Shown: positions 1 to 10,000 of the stretch, one piece after another
Layout of the letters: each line of letters starts with the position of its first letter
How positions within the stretch are numbered: position 1 is the stretch's first letter
Source of the DNA: Planctomycetota bacterium
GTDB lineage: Bacteria > Planctomycetota > Planctomycetia > Pirellulales > PLA5
Length of the DNA: 64,000 nucleotides
Assembly (NCBI GenBank): GCA_003576845.1
Contig: QEVJ01000002.1
Span: 57,868-121,867 of the forward strand
Direction: 5' to 3'
Position numbers and translations under genes: made by a program
Notes under the pieces: generated by a model
Told to the model about the DNA's origin: nothing
Database searches by the model: none
The model's input: the letters and a program-made list of their open reading frames with translations, nothing else

Positions 1-1231
1 ACGCCGCCGCCAGCAGGTCGATCGCCGTCGCATCGTCGCGGAGCGTTCCGCACACCGCCGACACGAGATGCTGCACGAACTGATACGACTCAACACGGCA
101 AAGCTGCGTCACGCGGACGCTCTCGTCGCGGCACACGCGCGAAAGATCGTTTCGCAACAAATCGACGATCATCACGTTCTCGGCCCGGTCCTTCTCGCTT
201 GCCAACAGATCGTCGCCGGCGTAAAGATCGGCCTCGGGCAAAGCGAGCCGCCGCCGGGTGCCCTTGATCGGCCGCGTTTCCACTTCCCGCCCACGCACCG
301 CGAGAAACCGCTCCGGCGACGCGCTGGCGATCTGAAACTCGCCCGCATCGAAATAACCGGCGAACGGCGCGGGATTCCGCTGCCGCAACCGCAGATACAG
401 CGCGGCCGCATGCTCCTCGGCCGCATAGAGCAGCCGTTGCGACAGATTGACTTGAAAAATGTCGCCGGCCCGGATGTATTCGATCGCCCGCGCGACCGCG
501 TCGAGATACTGCCGGCGCGAGAAATTGCTCGTCAAACCCGGCGGCGAGTCGACCGAATACTGCGGCGCCAGCTCGGCAAGCGATACGTGCCGCCCCGCGT
601 CGACCGCCGTGTGCCGCGGCAACTCCGTCGTGGTCGAAAGCCGCTCGACGAGCCACTCAAGCCGCGAAGCGGCCCGCGCGCGGCGCTTCTGCGGTTCTCT
701 CTCGGGCAATCCTTGCGAAATGACCCACGCCCGATACGCCGCATGGTCGAACGCCACGACCGTGTCGTACCAGCCGAGCACGACGAGCGGCGCGCGGAAT
801 TCGTCGAACGCCGTCCGAGGCACGCGTTCGAGTTGATGCAACAGTTCGTATCCAAACCAGCCCGCCGCCCCGCCCTGAAACGGGGGCAAATCGGCCTGCG
901 GCGCAACCAGCGCGTATCCCTCGTGCTCGCTTTCTTCGCGGAACGCACCGCGCAGCCGATCGAACGCTGTTTCGCGCGGCAATTCCGCGAGAGGTTCGCC
1001 CGTTCGCGCGGAACGGTTGGCACGGTCGTCACCCTCGACGAGAAATCGGTAAGGATCGGCCGCCACGAACGAGTACCGGCCCAACTCCGGATGCCGCAGC
1101 GCGCTGTCCAAAAAAACGCAGTGCGGCAGCGACGCAAGCTGCAAGAACACGGCCTCCGCCTCTGGCATCGGCCGCAACTCGGCCACCAACGGCAACCCAC
1201 CGGTGCTGCCTCGACCGTCGCCGCTACGCAC
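1..1231 (-). CDS. pabB: Aminodeoxychorismate synthase component I (PabB-like), 3' end cut by window edge
   Basis: Translating the minus strand from 1231 gives about 410 uninterrupted residues of a chorismate-binding enzyme. PabB makes 4-amino-4-deoxychorismate from chorismate for folate, normally with a glutamine amidotransferase partner. Visible family motifs are AGDIFQVNLSQRL, SPERFL and PIKGTRRR. The Lys in PIKGT is typical of PabB, where anthranilate synthase TrpE usually has PIAGT; this is the basis for choosing PabB. The gene runs off the window just before the expected PGGSxTGAPK region, so the C-terminal catalytic part is missing here. The start is inferred as a GTG overlapping the mobB stop codon; a TTG 13 codons later is an alternative. 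TrpE remains possible but less likely. Confidence 0.8.
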   Translation of the reverse strand, partial: MRSGDGRGSTGGLPLVAELRPMPEAEAVFLQLASLPHCVFLDSALRHPELGRYSFVAADPYRFLVEGDDRANRSARTGEPLAELPRETAFDRLRGAFREESEHEGYALVAPQADLPPFQGGAAGWFGYELLHQLERVPRTAFDEFRAPLVVLGWYDTVVAFDHAAYRAWVISQGLPEREPQKRRARAASRLEWLVERLSTTTELPRHTAVDAGRHVSLAELAPQYSVDSPPGLTSNFSRRQYLDAVARAIEYIRAGDIFQVNLSQRLLYAAEEHAAALYLRLRQRNPAPFAGYFDAGEFQIASASPERFLAVRGREVETRPIKGTRRRLALPEADLYAGDDLLASEKDRAENVMIVDLLRNDLSRVCRDESVRVTQLCRVESYQFVQHLVSAVCGTLRDDATAIDLLAAA

Positions 1232-1721
1232 GCGCTATCTCCAGCACCCGATCGGCAACGAAGCCCACGTCCCCACGCGGCCAGACCGGAATTCCTATGC
1301 TCGCGGCGTCATCGCTTACCACGGCCCGGATCGTGCTATGCTCGGCGGCATACGGCGGCGTGCCGAGCGCCGCACGCCACACTTCGATCTTGGGCGCTTC
1401 CGTCATCAAGTCCCCTTCGACGACAACGAGATCGCAATTCGCGAACAGGCCGGCGACCTCGCGATATCGATTCTCGTCGCGCTCCGTGCCCGTAGCCGGA
1501 ATGAACACGGCGCTCATCGCGGGCGAAAGGATGCCCACCGCCGCGGCCCCCGCCTCGCGATGGCGGAACGAGTCCTTTCCCGGCGCGTCGAGTTCGTGCC
1601 GATGATGCGTATGCTTGATCGTGCCGACGCGCAGCCCGCGCGACGAAAGTTCGGCGACGAGCTCTACGACCAGCGTCGTCTTGCCGCTGTTCTTCCGCCC
1701 CACAATATGAACGCGATTCAC
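1224..1721 (-). CDS. mobB: Molybdopterin-guanine dinucleotide biosynthesis adapter MobB
   Basis: This 165-residue P-loop GTPase-like protein begins MNRVHIVGRKNSGKTT, a clear Walker A loop at residues 7-16. It continues with the MobB pattern GTIKHTHHRHELDAPGKDS, which places His and Asp residues near the nucleotide site, and a later VVVEGDLM segment matching the Walker B/VEG motif. MobB assists MobA in attaching GMP to molybdopterin, giving the bis-MGD cofactor needed by enzymes such as the NarG encoded further along the window. The start codon is GTG. Its stop overlaps the pabB start, which suggests co-transcription. Length is normal for the family. Confidence 0.9.
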   Translation of the reverse strand: MNRVHIVGRKNSGKTTLVVELVAELSSRGLRVGTIKHTHHRHELDAPGKDSFRHREAGAAAVGILSPAMSAVFIPATGTERDENRYREVAGLFANCDLVVVEGDLMTEAPKIEVWRAALGTPPYAAEHSTIRAVVSDDAASIGIPVWPRGDVGFVADRVLEIARA

Positions 1722-2140
1722 ATAATTCTCGCAGGATGAAACGAGGTCCTTCGTTCAAAGTAAGTGCGACCCAACGTCGGCGTCAAGGCCCCAGGCCGTA
1801 CTCGCCGGCGGCCCGCGACCGTCGAGCGAGCGGGCCGCAGGCTGCTCCAGAGATCTGCGCGTTGCGCACACATTGGGCCGCGCTGCGAAACGCACCCGCG
1901 ATCGTCGAGTGGCCGCGCATCCGCGATTTGAGTGAAGCTCGCCCACGGTATGAAGCCGACGACTCGCCGGACGAGTCGCCGATCGGCGCGGCCGCGAAGG
2001 GTGGTGTGACGGATACGACCACAGGCGCGCGGTCTCGCTCGGCCGCCCGGGCCGAAAACCGCGTCACGCTCCTCGGCCTGTCGTGTGGCATCGGATTTGC
2101 CCAGCGAACGCCGCGGAAAGCCGCACTCGGAGGCCCGACT
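1722..2140. promoter_or_regulatory. Divergent intergenic region between mobB and the metalloprotease gene
   Basis: This GC-rich region separates two divergent genes and should hold both promoters, but no convincing -35/-10 pair was recognised. An open frame continues upstream of 2141 as far as 1736; its Arg-rich composition and the strong GGAGG ribosome-binding site seven bases before ATG 2141 argue that it is not translated. A short perfect hairpin lies at 1960-1978. Confidence 0.5.
1960..1978. repeat. Short perfect hairpin upstream of the metalloprotease gene
   Basis: CGACTCG and CGAGTCG flank a five-base loop. It lies about 160 bases before the ATG at 2141 and has no T-run, so it is a possible leader structure and not an obvious terminator. 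Confidence 0.4.
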
Positions 2141-5100
2141 ATGAATGCGCGAGTTACGAAACCGCACGCGAGCCGGAAACCTCGCCGCCGACTGCGCGCC
2201 GAGCGGCTCGAGGACCGCTGCCTGCTCACGACGATCGGCGAATTGCCGGTCCTCTTCATCCTCGTCGAGAACGGGACCGGCTACGAGCACGACTTTCACC
2301 CCGACCACAGCGTCGCCGCATATCGCGGACTGCTCGACGGCAGCGATGGCAGCGGCGCGCCGGTGAACGTCGGGGCAATCAATCTCTCGGACACGCCCGG
2401 CGGAAACCAAGGAAGGTTCGCCGGCGATGCGGCGTTTCCGCGGACGGGTGGCGATCATTTCGCGCTCCAAGCCGCGGCGTCGCTGTACGTTCCACCCGGT
2501 TTCGAGGGCACGTATACGTTCGGCGTCAATAGCGACGACGGAAGTCGATTGCGAATCGACGGGAGTTCGCCGATCGTCGATGACGCGACGCATCCTCCGC
2601 AAGATCGCTTTGGCACGATGTTTCTGGCGGCCGGTATCCATTCCCTGGAGCTGACCTATTTCGAATACGTGCTCGGAGCGACCGTCGAGCTGTTCATCGC
2701 GCCGGGCACGCACGCGGCGTGGAACGCGAGTTTTCATTTGCTCGGCTCGACGGCCGGCAGCGGCCCGTTTGCTATCGGCGGGTTTCGCGTCCGGCAGCGG
2801 AGCAGCAACGCCACGATCGCAAGCCTCGCGAAGGCCGATGCGCTATTGGCCGAACCGTATCACAACGTCGTCGACTACTTCAAGGAAAACTCCGTCGGCA
2901 AACTGAAGCTCGTGCCCGCGAGCAACGGCGAGACGCATGGCCAGGCCGACGGAATCATTGGTCCGCTGGAACGGCTCATCCCCGCAACGTCGCCTGAAGC
3001 CACGCGCCGCAGTGCCTTGGAACTGGCCGATCCTTATTTCGATTACGCGCGATACGACGCGAACCACGACGGCCAGATATCGCACAACGAGCTGGCTGTC
3101 GTGGTTGTCGGCGGCGACGTGAACCACAACTGGCACCAGGCGACGGTGCTCGACGCCAGCCTCTTCGTTCCCGGTTCGTTCTTTCGACAAACCGTGGTCG
3201 ACCCGGCAACCAATCTGCATTACGACCGCGTGTACGGCGCGCTGCTCTCGCCGCCGGGCGCCGTGACGCTGTATCAATATCAGTACTACGCCCACGCGGG
3301 CGGCAACTGGGACTTCTGGACTTCGCCAGCGGCGCAGACGCACGCCGCAAACAACGGCATCTCGCAATTCCGCACGGCGATCGACGGGGCCAACACGCGA
3401 ACCCTCGACAGAGCCGTGCCGGCCGACGGCATCCAACTGCTTCCCTGCCAAAACGCCGCCTGCGATCCAGGCATCCTCGTGGCCGGTTTGGGCCAATGGA
3501 TCGACTTCATGACCGTCGTCCACGAAATCAGCCATTTGCTCAGCAACCAAGCCTACGACCTCTACAACTACGAACAGTTCGGTGTTGCGACGGGCATCAA
3601 CCGCTACGCCACGATGGGCGTCGGCCGCGATGGAACCGTGCATCACGATCCGTGGTCCAAGACGCGGTTTGCCTGGATCGCGCCAACCCTGGCGACGCAG
3701 CCCGGCTGGTACTCGCTGCCCGCCGTCGAACAGTCGGGGCAGGTGTTGCGGATTCAGCGCAACGCCGACGAGTATTTCCTGGTCGAAAACCGCTGGAAGG
3801 GAACGTCCTACGATGGCACAGCCACCGCGCTCCGCGAAATCCCCGGTTTTCCCGACATCGGCCTGTTCGATGAAGGGCTGGCGATTTGGCACGTCGACGA
3901 GACGGAACTGCCCGCTTTCTTGACCGCCAACGGTACGCCCGAGCACCCGTTCACCGAGCCGCCGTTCATTCGCAAGGTCGACGCCGGCGCCGCCGCCAAC
4001 TCATTTGACGACTTGTGGGACGGGACAAAGATGTTCAGCGCCATCTCCACGCCCAACACCGCGTGGAACGATGGCGCCGTTAGCGACATCGTCATCAGCG
4101 CCATTTCCGCCCCGGGACCGGTCGTGACGTTTCACCTGGACTTCACGGGAGTGCCTCGCGACTTGTCCGAGCCGAACGACAGTTTCGAGCTGGCCAGGTC
4201 GATCGGATCCGGCGACCGGACGCTCGCCAACTTGTCGATTCACCGCGGCAACGACGATTACTACCGTTGGGTCGCTCTTGCAGACGGTGAGACGCTCGTC
4301 CGCATCGAGTTCGACGACGCCCAGGGGGACCTCGATCTGTACGTGTATCGCGACGACCCGCTGCGCACGCCGGTCGGCGTCAGCGCCGGCGGCACGAATA
4401 GCGAGGCGATCTCCGTCGCCGCCGAAGCAGGCCAGGCGTACTTCATCAAGGTCGTCGGCTACAACAACGCCGTGAACCCGAACTACACGCTCACCGTCGA
4501 CGGGCCCGAAGCCCCCGGCGACTACCTGGAATCCAACGACACGTTGGCCTCCGCCGCCAACCTGGGAACTGGGGACCGAACGGAAACCGGGCTGTCGATT
4601 CACGCTCCCGGCAACGAAGACTACTTCCGCTGGTTCGCGCCGGGCGTCGGCAGCGCCGTCGTGACGGTCAACTTCCAACACGCCCTGGGCGACGTCGACC
4701 TCGCCGTCTACGACCACGCCGGCACGCTGCTCGCTTCCTCGACGGGCACCGGCAACTCGGAACAAGTGACCGTTCCCAACGTCGTCCCCGGCGAAGAATT
4801 CTTCATCCGCGTTTACGGCTATGCCGGCGCCGTGAACCCGGCGTACGACCTCGCCATCGATGGCCCGGCAATCGAATCGGACTATCTGGAACCCAACGAT
4901 TGCACGCTCGGGGGAGCACGGCACTTGGGCACCGGGGATCGAAGCTACGCAAACCTCGCACTCGAATCGGTCGGCGCGGCAGATTGTTATCTCTGGCACG
5001 CTCCCGCCGACGGTTTGCTGACGGTCGACGTCGAATTCCGTCACGATGTCGGAGACTTGGATGTGCAAGTCTTCGACTCGGCGTGGAACTTGCTCGGAGA

Positions 5101-6673
5101 GTCGACGTCCACCGACGACGACGAACGCGTGGAGTTGGTCGTCCGCCGCGGCCAGACGTACTTCATCGACGTGTACGGCTATCGCGACGCGATGCACTAC
5201 GACTATCGCCTTTCGCTCGACGGTCCCGACGTGCCCGCCGACCCCTACGAACCGAATGACGGGTTCGTGCAGGCGGCCCTATTGGGAACGGGCAATGTGT
5301 CGCTCGCGGACCTGACGATTCAAGACATTTACGGTCGGGATTTCTACCGCTGGATTTCGCCCGCCAACGGCGATCTCGCCGTCGACATCGCGTTCGACCA
5401 TCAGGTCGGCGGCCTCGACTTGTACTTGTTCGACGCCGCGCAAAACGAAATCGGGCGGTCGACCGGGAGCGGCGATACCGAGACCGTCGTCGTGTACAAC
5501 GTCGTCCGCGGCCAAAGCTATTACCTCCTCGTTCAGGCGCAGGCGTTCCAGGATGCCTACGATCTGCACATCGTGGGACCGCCGCTCTTGCCCGATGCGC
5601 TCGAAACGAACGATTCCCGCGAGTTCGCCCGGCAGACCGCGTCGGGGGACATTACGCTCTCGAACCTGACGCTCCATTCGGCGACCGACGCGGACTATTT
5701 CCGCTGGGTTTCGCCGGACAACGGCCCCGTCGCCGTCGGTCTTTCGTTCGAACACGACGCCGGCGACGTGGACCTGTTCGTCTTTGACGAATTCGGCAGC
5801 CTGTTGGGCGCTTCGACTTCGACCGGCGACCTCGAGCACGTAAGTCTCGCGGCCGTCGCGCGCGGTCAAGCAATCTACGTGCTGGCGGAGGGCTACGGCG
5901 GCGCGCTGCAATACGCCTATCGGCTGTCGATCGACGGTCCCGATATTCCCGCGGATCGCTTCGAGAATAACGACTCGTTCGACGCGGCCGCATCGCTCGG
6001 CGCGGGCGACCGCGTCGAATCCGACTTGACGATCGACGCCCCCTTCGACGATGACTACTTCCGGTGGACGCCTGGGGCCGCCGGACCGGCGAACGTCAGC
6101 GTCTACTTCCGACACAGCACCGGCGACGTGGACCTGGCCTTGTACTCCTCGGACCGGCAGCTCCTTGCGGCTTCGACGTCGACGGCGGACGTCGAAACCA
6201 TCGCGTTCGCGGCGGTCGCCGGTCGTTCATACTTCGTCCGCGTATACGGATTCTCCGGAGCGCGCCAATGGAATTACGCGCTATCCGTCGACGCACCGCT
6301 CCGAGGCGACCTCGATGGCGATGGCGCCGTCGGGCTTCACGATGCCGCACTCTTGCAGATCCAGCTCGGCAGCAGCGGTCCCAGCTTGGCCGCAGATCTC
6401 AACGGCGACGGCGCCGTCAATCGAAGCGATGCGGCGATTCTCGCCCGCGAATACGGACGCCTGGGTTCGGCCCTGCGAGCGGGCACGACCGCCGCGGCGG
6501 CGGCACTCTCCGCGCGGCGACGGTCGGTCGTCGATCTCGTCGTCGGCGAAGCGCTGGCGGACGATCGAAGCGGCGGTCATCGTCTACTCGCCTCAGTCGT
6601 GCGGCGAAACCGGCAGCCCGCGGCACGAACGCCGAGATCGACGTTTTTCGCGAACGGAGACGAGATTCCGTAA
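2141..6673 (+). CDS. Giant exported M6-like metalloprotease with PA14, six PPC repeats and dockerin-like C-terminus
   Basis: This protein of about 1510 residues starts with an Arg-rich segment and the planctomycete signature RLEDRCLL (residues 22-29). A PA14-like region follows (FEGTYTFGVNSDDGSRLRID). Next come an EF-hand-like loop (DANHDGQISHNE, around residue 305) and a zinc-protease region with HEISH at 461-465, then a DPWSKTRFAWIAP stretch typical of peptidase M6 relatives. The usual Gly of the extended M6 motif after HExxH is not evident, so catalysis is uncertain. Six PPC domains follow at roughly 119-residue spacing. A dockerin-type pair (DLDGDGAVGLHDA, DLNGDGAVNRSDA) and an Ala/Arg-rich tail end the protein. 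ATG 2141 is chosen for its GGAGG site. It is probably extracellular or surface-attached. Confidence 0.8.
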   Translation: MNARVTKPHASRKPRRRLRAERLEDRCLLTTIGELPVLFILVENGTGYEHDFHPDHSVAAYRGLLDGSDGSGAPVNVGAINLSDTPGGNQGRFAGDAAFPRTGGDHFALQAAASLYVPPGFEGTYTFGVNSDDGSRLRIDGSSPIVDDATHPPQDRFGTMFLAAGIHSLELTYFEYVLGATVELFIAPGTHAAWNASFHLLGSTAGSGPFAIGGFRVRQRSSNATIASLAKADALLAEPYHNVVDYFKENSVGKLKLVPASNGETHGQADGIIGPLERLIPATSPEATRRSALELADPYFDYARYDANHDGQISHNELAVVVVGGDVNHNWHQATVLDASLFVPGSFFRQTVVDPATNLHYDRVYGALLSPPGAVTLYQYQYYAHAGGNWDFWTSPAAQTHAANNGISQFRTAIDGANTRTLDRAVPADGIQLLPCQNAACDPGILVAGLGQWIDFMTVVHEISHLLSNQAYDLYNYEQFGVATGINRYATMGVGRDGTVHHDPWSKTRFAWIAPTLATQPGWYSLPAVEQSGQVLRIQRNADEYFLVENRWKGTSYDGTATALREIPGFPDIGLFDEGLAIWHVDETELPAFLTANGTPEHPFTEPPFIRKVDAGAAANSFDDLWDGTKMFSAISTPNTAWNDGAVSDIVISAISAPGPVVTFHLDFTGVPRDLSEPNDSFELARSIGSGDRTLANLSIHRGNDDYYRWVALADGETLVRIEFDDAQGDLDLYVYRDDPLRTPVGVSAGGTNSEAISVAAEAGQAYFIKVVGYNNAVNPNYTLTVDGPEAPGDYLESNDTLASAANLGTGDRTETGLSIHAPGNEDYFRWFAPGVGSAVVTVNFQHALGDVDLAVYDHAGTLLASSTGTGNSEQVTVPNVVPGEEFFIRVYGYAGAVNPAYDLAIDGPAIESDYLEPNDCTLGGARHLGTGDRSYANLALESVGAADCYLWHAPADGLLTVDVEFRHDVGDLDVQVFDSAWNLLGESTSTDDDERVELVVRRGQTYFIDVYGYRDAMHYDYRLSLDGPDVPADPYEPNDGFVQAALLGTGNVSLADLTIQDIYGRDFYRWISPANGDLAVDIAFDHQVGGLDLYLFDAAQNEIGRSTGSGDTETVVVYNVVRGQSYYLLVQAQAFQDAYDLHIVGPPLLPDALETNDSREFARQTASGDITLSNLTLHSATDADYFRWVSPDNGPVAVGLSFEHDAGDVDLFVFDEFGSLLGASTSTGDLEHVSLAAVARGQAIYVLAEGYGGALQYAYRLSIDGPDIPADRFENNDSFDAAASLGAGDRVESDLTIDAPFDDDYFRWTPGAAGPANVSVYFRHSTGDVDLALYSSDRQLLAASTSTADVETIAFAAVAGRSYFVRVYGFSGARQWNYALSVDAPLRGDLDGDGAVGLHDAALLQIQLGSSGPSLAADLNGDGAVNRSDAAILAREYGRLGSALRAGTTAAAAALSARRRSVVDLVVGEALADDRSGGHRLLASVVRRNRQPAARTPRSTFFANGDEIP
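4150..6300 (+). repeat. Six tandem PPC-domain units within the metalloprotease gene
   Basis: Units start at E-x-N-D motifs near 4170, 4530, 4890, 5250, 5600 and 5963, with a period of about 357 bases. Each contains a GDRT-like turn, a DYFRW-like strand, a GDVDLxVYD-like loop and a YFxRVYGYxGA-like strand. These match bacterial pre-peptidase C-terminal domains, which commonly assist secretion or substrate binding. Confidence 0.8.
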
Positions 6674-7020
6674 TTCGTCGGTCAACTTCTCGGCAAGAAA
6701 CTCGGACGACGAGCGACGATGCCGCGTGTCGCGATTCGCCGCCCAGCAAGAATTCTCGTTCGGCGGCGTAATTCTTGTTGTATTTCTTCCGGAAACCACT
6801 AGACTGGCTGTCGCCTGCAAGCTCTCTCGAAGGACGGATCCGCGCCCGGCGGGCGATCGTCCCCACCGGCGCCGGCGGCTCCTTGCGGGAGCACCATTCT
6901 CGTTCGCGCGCTTCCAGTTCGATTTCCCGGCCATCGGTTGTATCCGCTCGTCGGCGTGCCGCGCACCGTGTTCGCGGCGCCCCGGCGCCCATCCAGCACT
7001 ATTCCTCAAGGAGCCGTCCG
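6674..7020 (+). promoter_or_regulatory. Intergenic region between two giant exported-protein genes
   Basis: No gene was recognised in these 347 bases. The only AT-rich pocket holds a weak promoter-like pair, TTGTAT (6778-6783) and TAGACT (6800-6805) with 16 bases between. An AAGGAG ribosome-binding site precedes ATG 7021. The open frame that continues upstream of 7021 lacks protein-like features. Confidence 0.35.
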
Positions 7021-10000
7021 ATGCGTCTTGCCTCGCTGTCGCGGATCGTGTCGCAACTGCACTCGCGCAAGCGCCCGCGACCTCGCCGCGCGCGCCGCCG
7101 CCTTTCGATGCTCGAATCGCTCGAAACCCGCCTGGCGCTCGACGGGGTGAACGACGATGGGGCGACCGACGGCAGTTCGTCGAGCGGCGGGACCACCACA
7201 CCGGACCCGAATGAATACGATCTCGCGTTGGTCGTCTCCACAACCGTCGACGAGGTGGACGGCGACCACAGCGACGGCGATTTATCGCTCCGCGAAGCGA
7301 TCATCATGGCGAATGCCCACCTGGGCAACACCTCGATTTCACTTCCCGCCGGGCGGTACGCATTCTCGATTGCGCCCGCAGTAGGGGATCAAGAAGATTA
7401 TGAGTATCAGGGCCTTCGTGGCGACCTCGACGTTGCGTTTGGGGGGCGCGCGATTCAAATTATCGGCGAAGGCCTGGAATCGACGATCATTGATGCCCGC
7501 GGTCTCGATCGTGTTTTCGATCTCAACCAATCGCGCGGCGCGTTATCGCTTTCGGGTTTGACGATTCGTGGCGGCAACGCCGGCAGCGGAGGAGGAATCT
7601 ATAACGGCGAAGGAACGCTGCGACTGGCGGATGTCGTGATCGAAGACAGTTTCGCTAAAAACAGCGGTGGCGCGTTCTTGATCGGCGAAAGCGGTCAGTT
7701 ATTCATGGACCGCACGATAATCCGCGACAATGTCGCAACGCTGGGCGGCGGGGCGTGGTTCGAAGAAAAGTCGGTTTCGATCGTCCGAGATAGTTTGATT
7801 TCGCAGAACCGAGCCTTTGAAGAAGGCGGCGGATTCCGCCTGCGAGAAGCGTTCGTCGAGGTCTATAACTCAACTTTCAGTGAAAACTGGGCCGGCGCCG
7901 ACGGCGGCGCGGCGGCGTCGCTGACTTCCACGCTGCGGTTGGAGAACAGTGTTGTCCAGGACAACTTCGCGGCAAATCGCGGCGGAGGTATTTATTCCCT
8001 CAGTGGCTTGACGCTCGCATCGGTTCTCGTCACGGGTAATGCGACGAGCACAAACGGCCAGGGAGGCGGGGTTTACACGAACGGCGCCGACATCGCCGAC
8101 AGCACGATCGCCGGCAATTCCGCTGGCAGCGGCGGCGGAATCGCCCTCGGTTGGGGCGCAGGTACGACGATCGCGGATACGTCGATTACCGGCAACTCGG
8201 CCGAAACCGCCGGTGGCGGGTTATTTACCTCGAATCTCGCAACTTCCCTTCCGTCCGCATACCGCAACACCCTCGACAACGTCCGACTCATCGGCAACAC
8301 GGCCACATTCGGCGCCGGATTGTGCAACGGCAACAACCAGTCGCTCGGACTGACGAACAGCCTGATCGCCGACAACACGGCGACGCAGCAAGGCGGCGGG
8401 GCGATTAACGACGGCGGCTACTTGCGGCTCGGCGGCACGGTCGTGCGCTCGAACCGCGTGGCGACAATCGGCGAGGCAGAGCTTTTCGCGCCATTGATAG
8501 GCGGTGGCATTCTCAACGACGCTTCCGCGGCCGACGCGACGCTCATCCTTGATGCTTCAGAGGTTCGCGATAACGAAATCGAAGTCGAAGGCTGGAAATC
8601 GATCCATGCGTATGGCGGCGGGGTCGCCAATTGGATTGCGCCGACCGGCGGCTTCCACACCGCGACGTTGACGATTCGCGACAGCGCGATCACCGGGAAT
8701 TCCGTGCTTGCCAGGCATGCTTATTTGCCGCTGGCCGACGATCATACGGTTTTCGTCCTCGGAGGCGGCGTGTTCTCTTCAGCCGAAAGCCAAGGCGCCA
8801 CGGCCGAGGTCCGTATCGAGCGCTCCTCGCTGGTCGACAATCGCGTCGAGGCGATCGCGAACTCTCCTTCGACGTTCTACGATGTCAGCGTTGATGCCGC
8901 TGGCGGCGGCGGATACACGGGTTTCAACTCGCGAATGACCCTCGACGACACGACCGTGGAACGCAACTCCGTGCGCGCCGTTGATCTGCAAGAACCCGGC
9001 GAAGGCGCCGAAGCGTTTGGCGGCGGGTTGGCGTCGCGGCGATCCGGTTCCGAGCTTGTTGTCAGCGGTTCGACGGTTCGCGAGAACGAGGTGTCCGCCG
9101 AAAGCGAGAGTGCGCCGATCTCCTTCGGCGGTGGAGTCTACTCGCAAAATCCTACGCTTTCGATCAACGATTCGATCGTGACCGAGAATTCCGCCGGGGC
9201 CAATGGCTCGGGCGGAGGGCTTTACGTCACCGGAGCGACGATCGGTGGCAGCACGATCGCAGCGAATTCCGCCGCAACCGGCGGCGGGATTACCGTGGAT
9301 GGCGGCGTAAGTGTCGAGATCAGCGGCACCAGCCTTTCCGGCAACGCCGCCTCCGTCGCCGGCGGCGGGCTCATCACGACGAATCTCACGACGCCCGTCT
9401 CGCCAGAGCCGAGCATTACGCTCGACAACGTCCAACTCGTCGGCAACACGGCGGCGTTCGGGGCGGGATTGTGCAATGGAAACAACCAGTCGCTGGGCCT
9501 TACGAATAGCCTGATCGCCGACAACACGGCGATCCAACAAGGCGGCGGCGCAATCAACGACGGCGGTTACTTGCGGCTGGAAAACTCCGAGATTCGCGGA
9601 AACCGCGTGATCGTGGAGCAAGGCGCGAATGTAACGGCCATCGGCGGTGGTATCCTCAATCGTTCGCTTGCTGGCGTGGCTGCGGCCGTTGCGACGCTAG
9701 TCCTCGAAGGCGTCGATGTCATCGACAACGAAGTACGGGCGGCGGGCGATGACTTCGCGAACGCGTACGGAGCGGGTATCGGCGTTCTTGCCGTTGCGTC
9801 GGACGGAGGCGGAAAGGCTGCGTTCGCAGAAACGTTCCTGAGGAACTCGCGAATAATGGATAATACTGTTTGGGCCAAGACTGCCGAAACGTCCATAGTT
9901 CCGGAACCGACTTCGAAGGCGTACGGCGGTGGGCTCTACGGTTCGTCACGCGGTTCGACGGCAACGGCGGACGTGCATATCGTCAATTCGACCTTTGACG

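Noticed and set aside
1736..2140. N-terminal extension of the metalloprotease gene
   Set aside because: The added sequence is Arg-rich, whereas ATG 2141 has a strong ribosome-binding site and starts at the expected export signature.
4150..6300. Regular repeats taken for a CRISPR or satellite array
   Set aside because: The 357-base period is in frame and encodes PPC domains.
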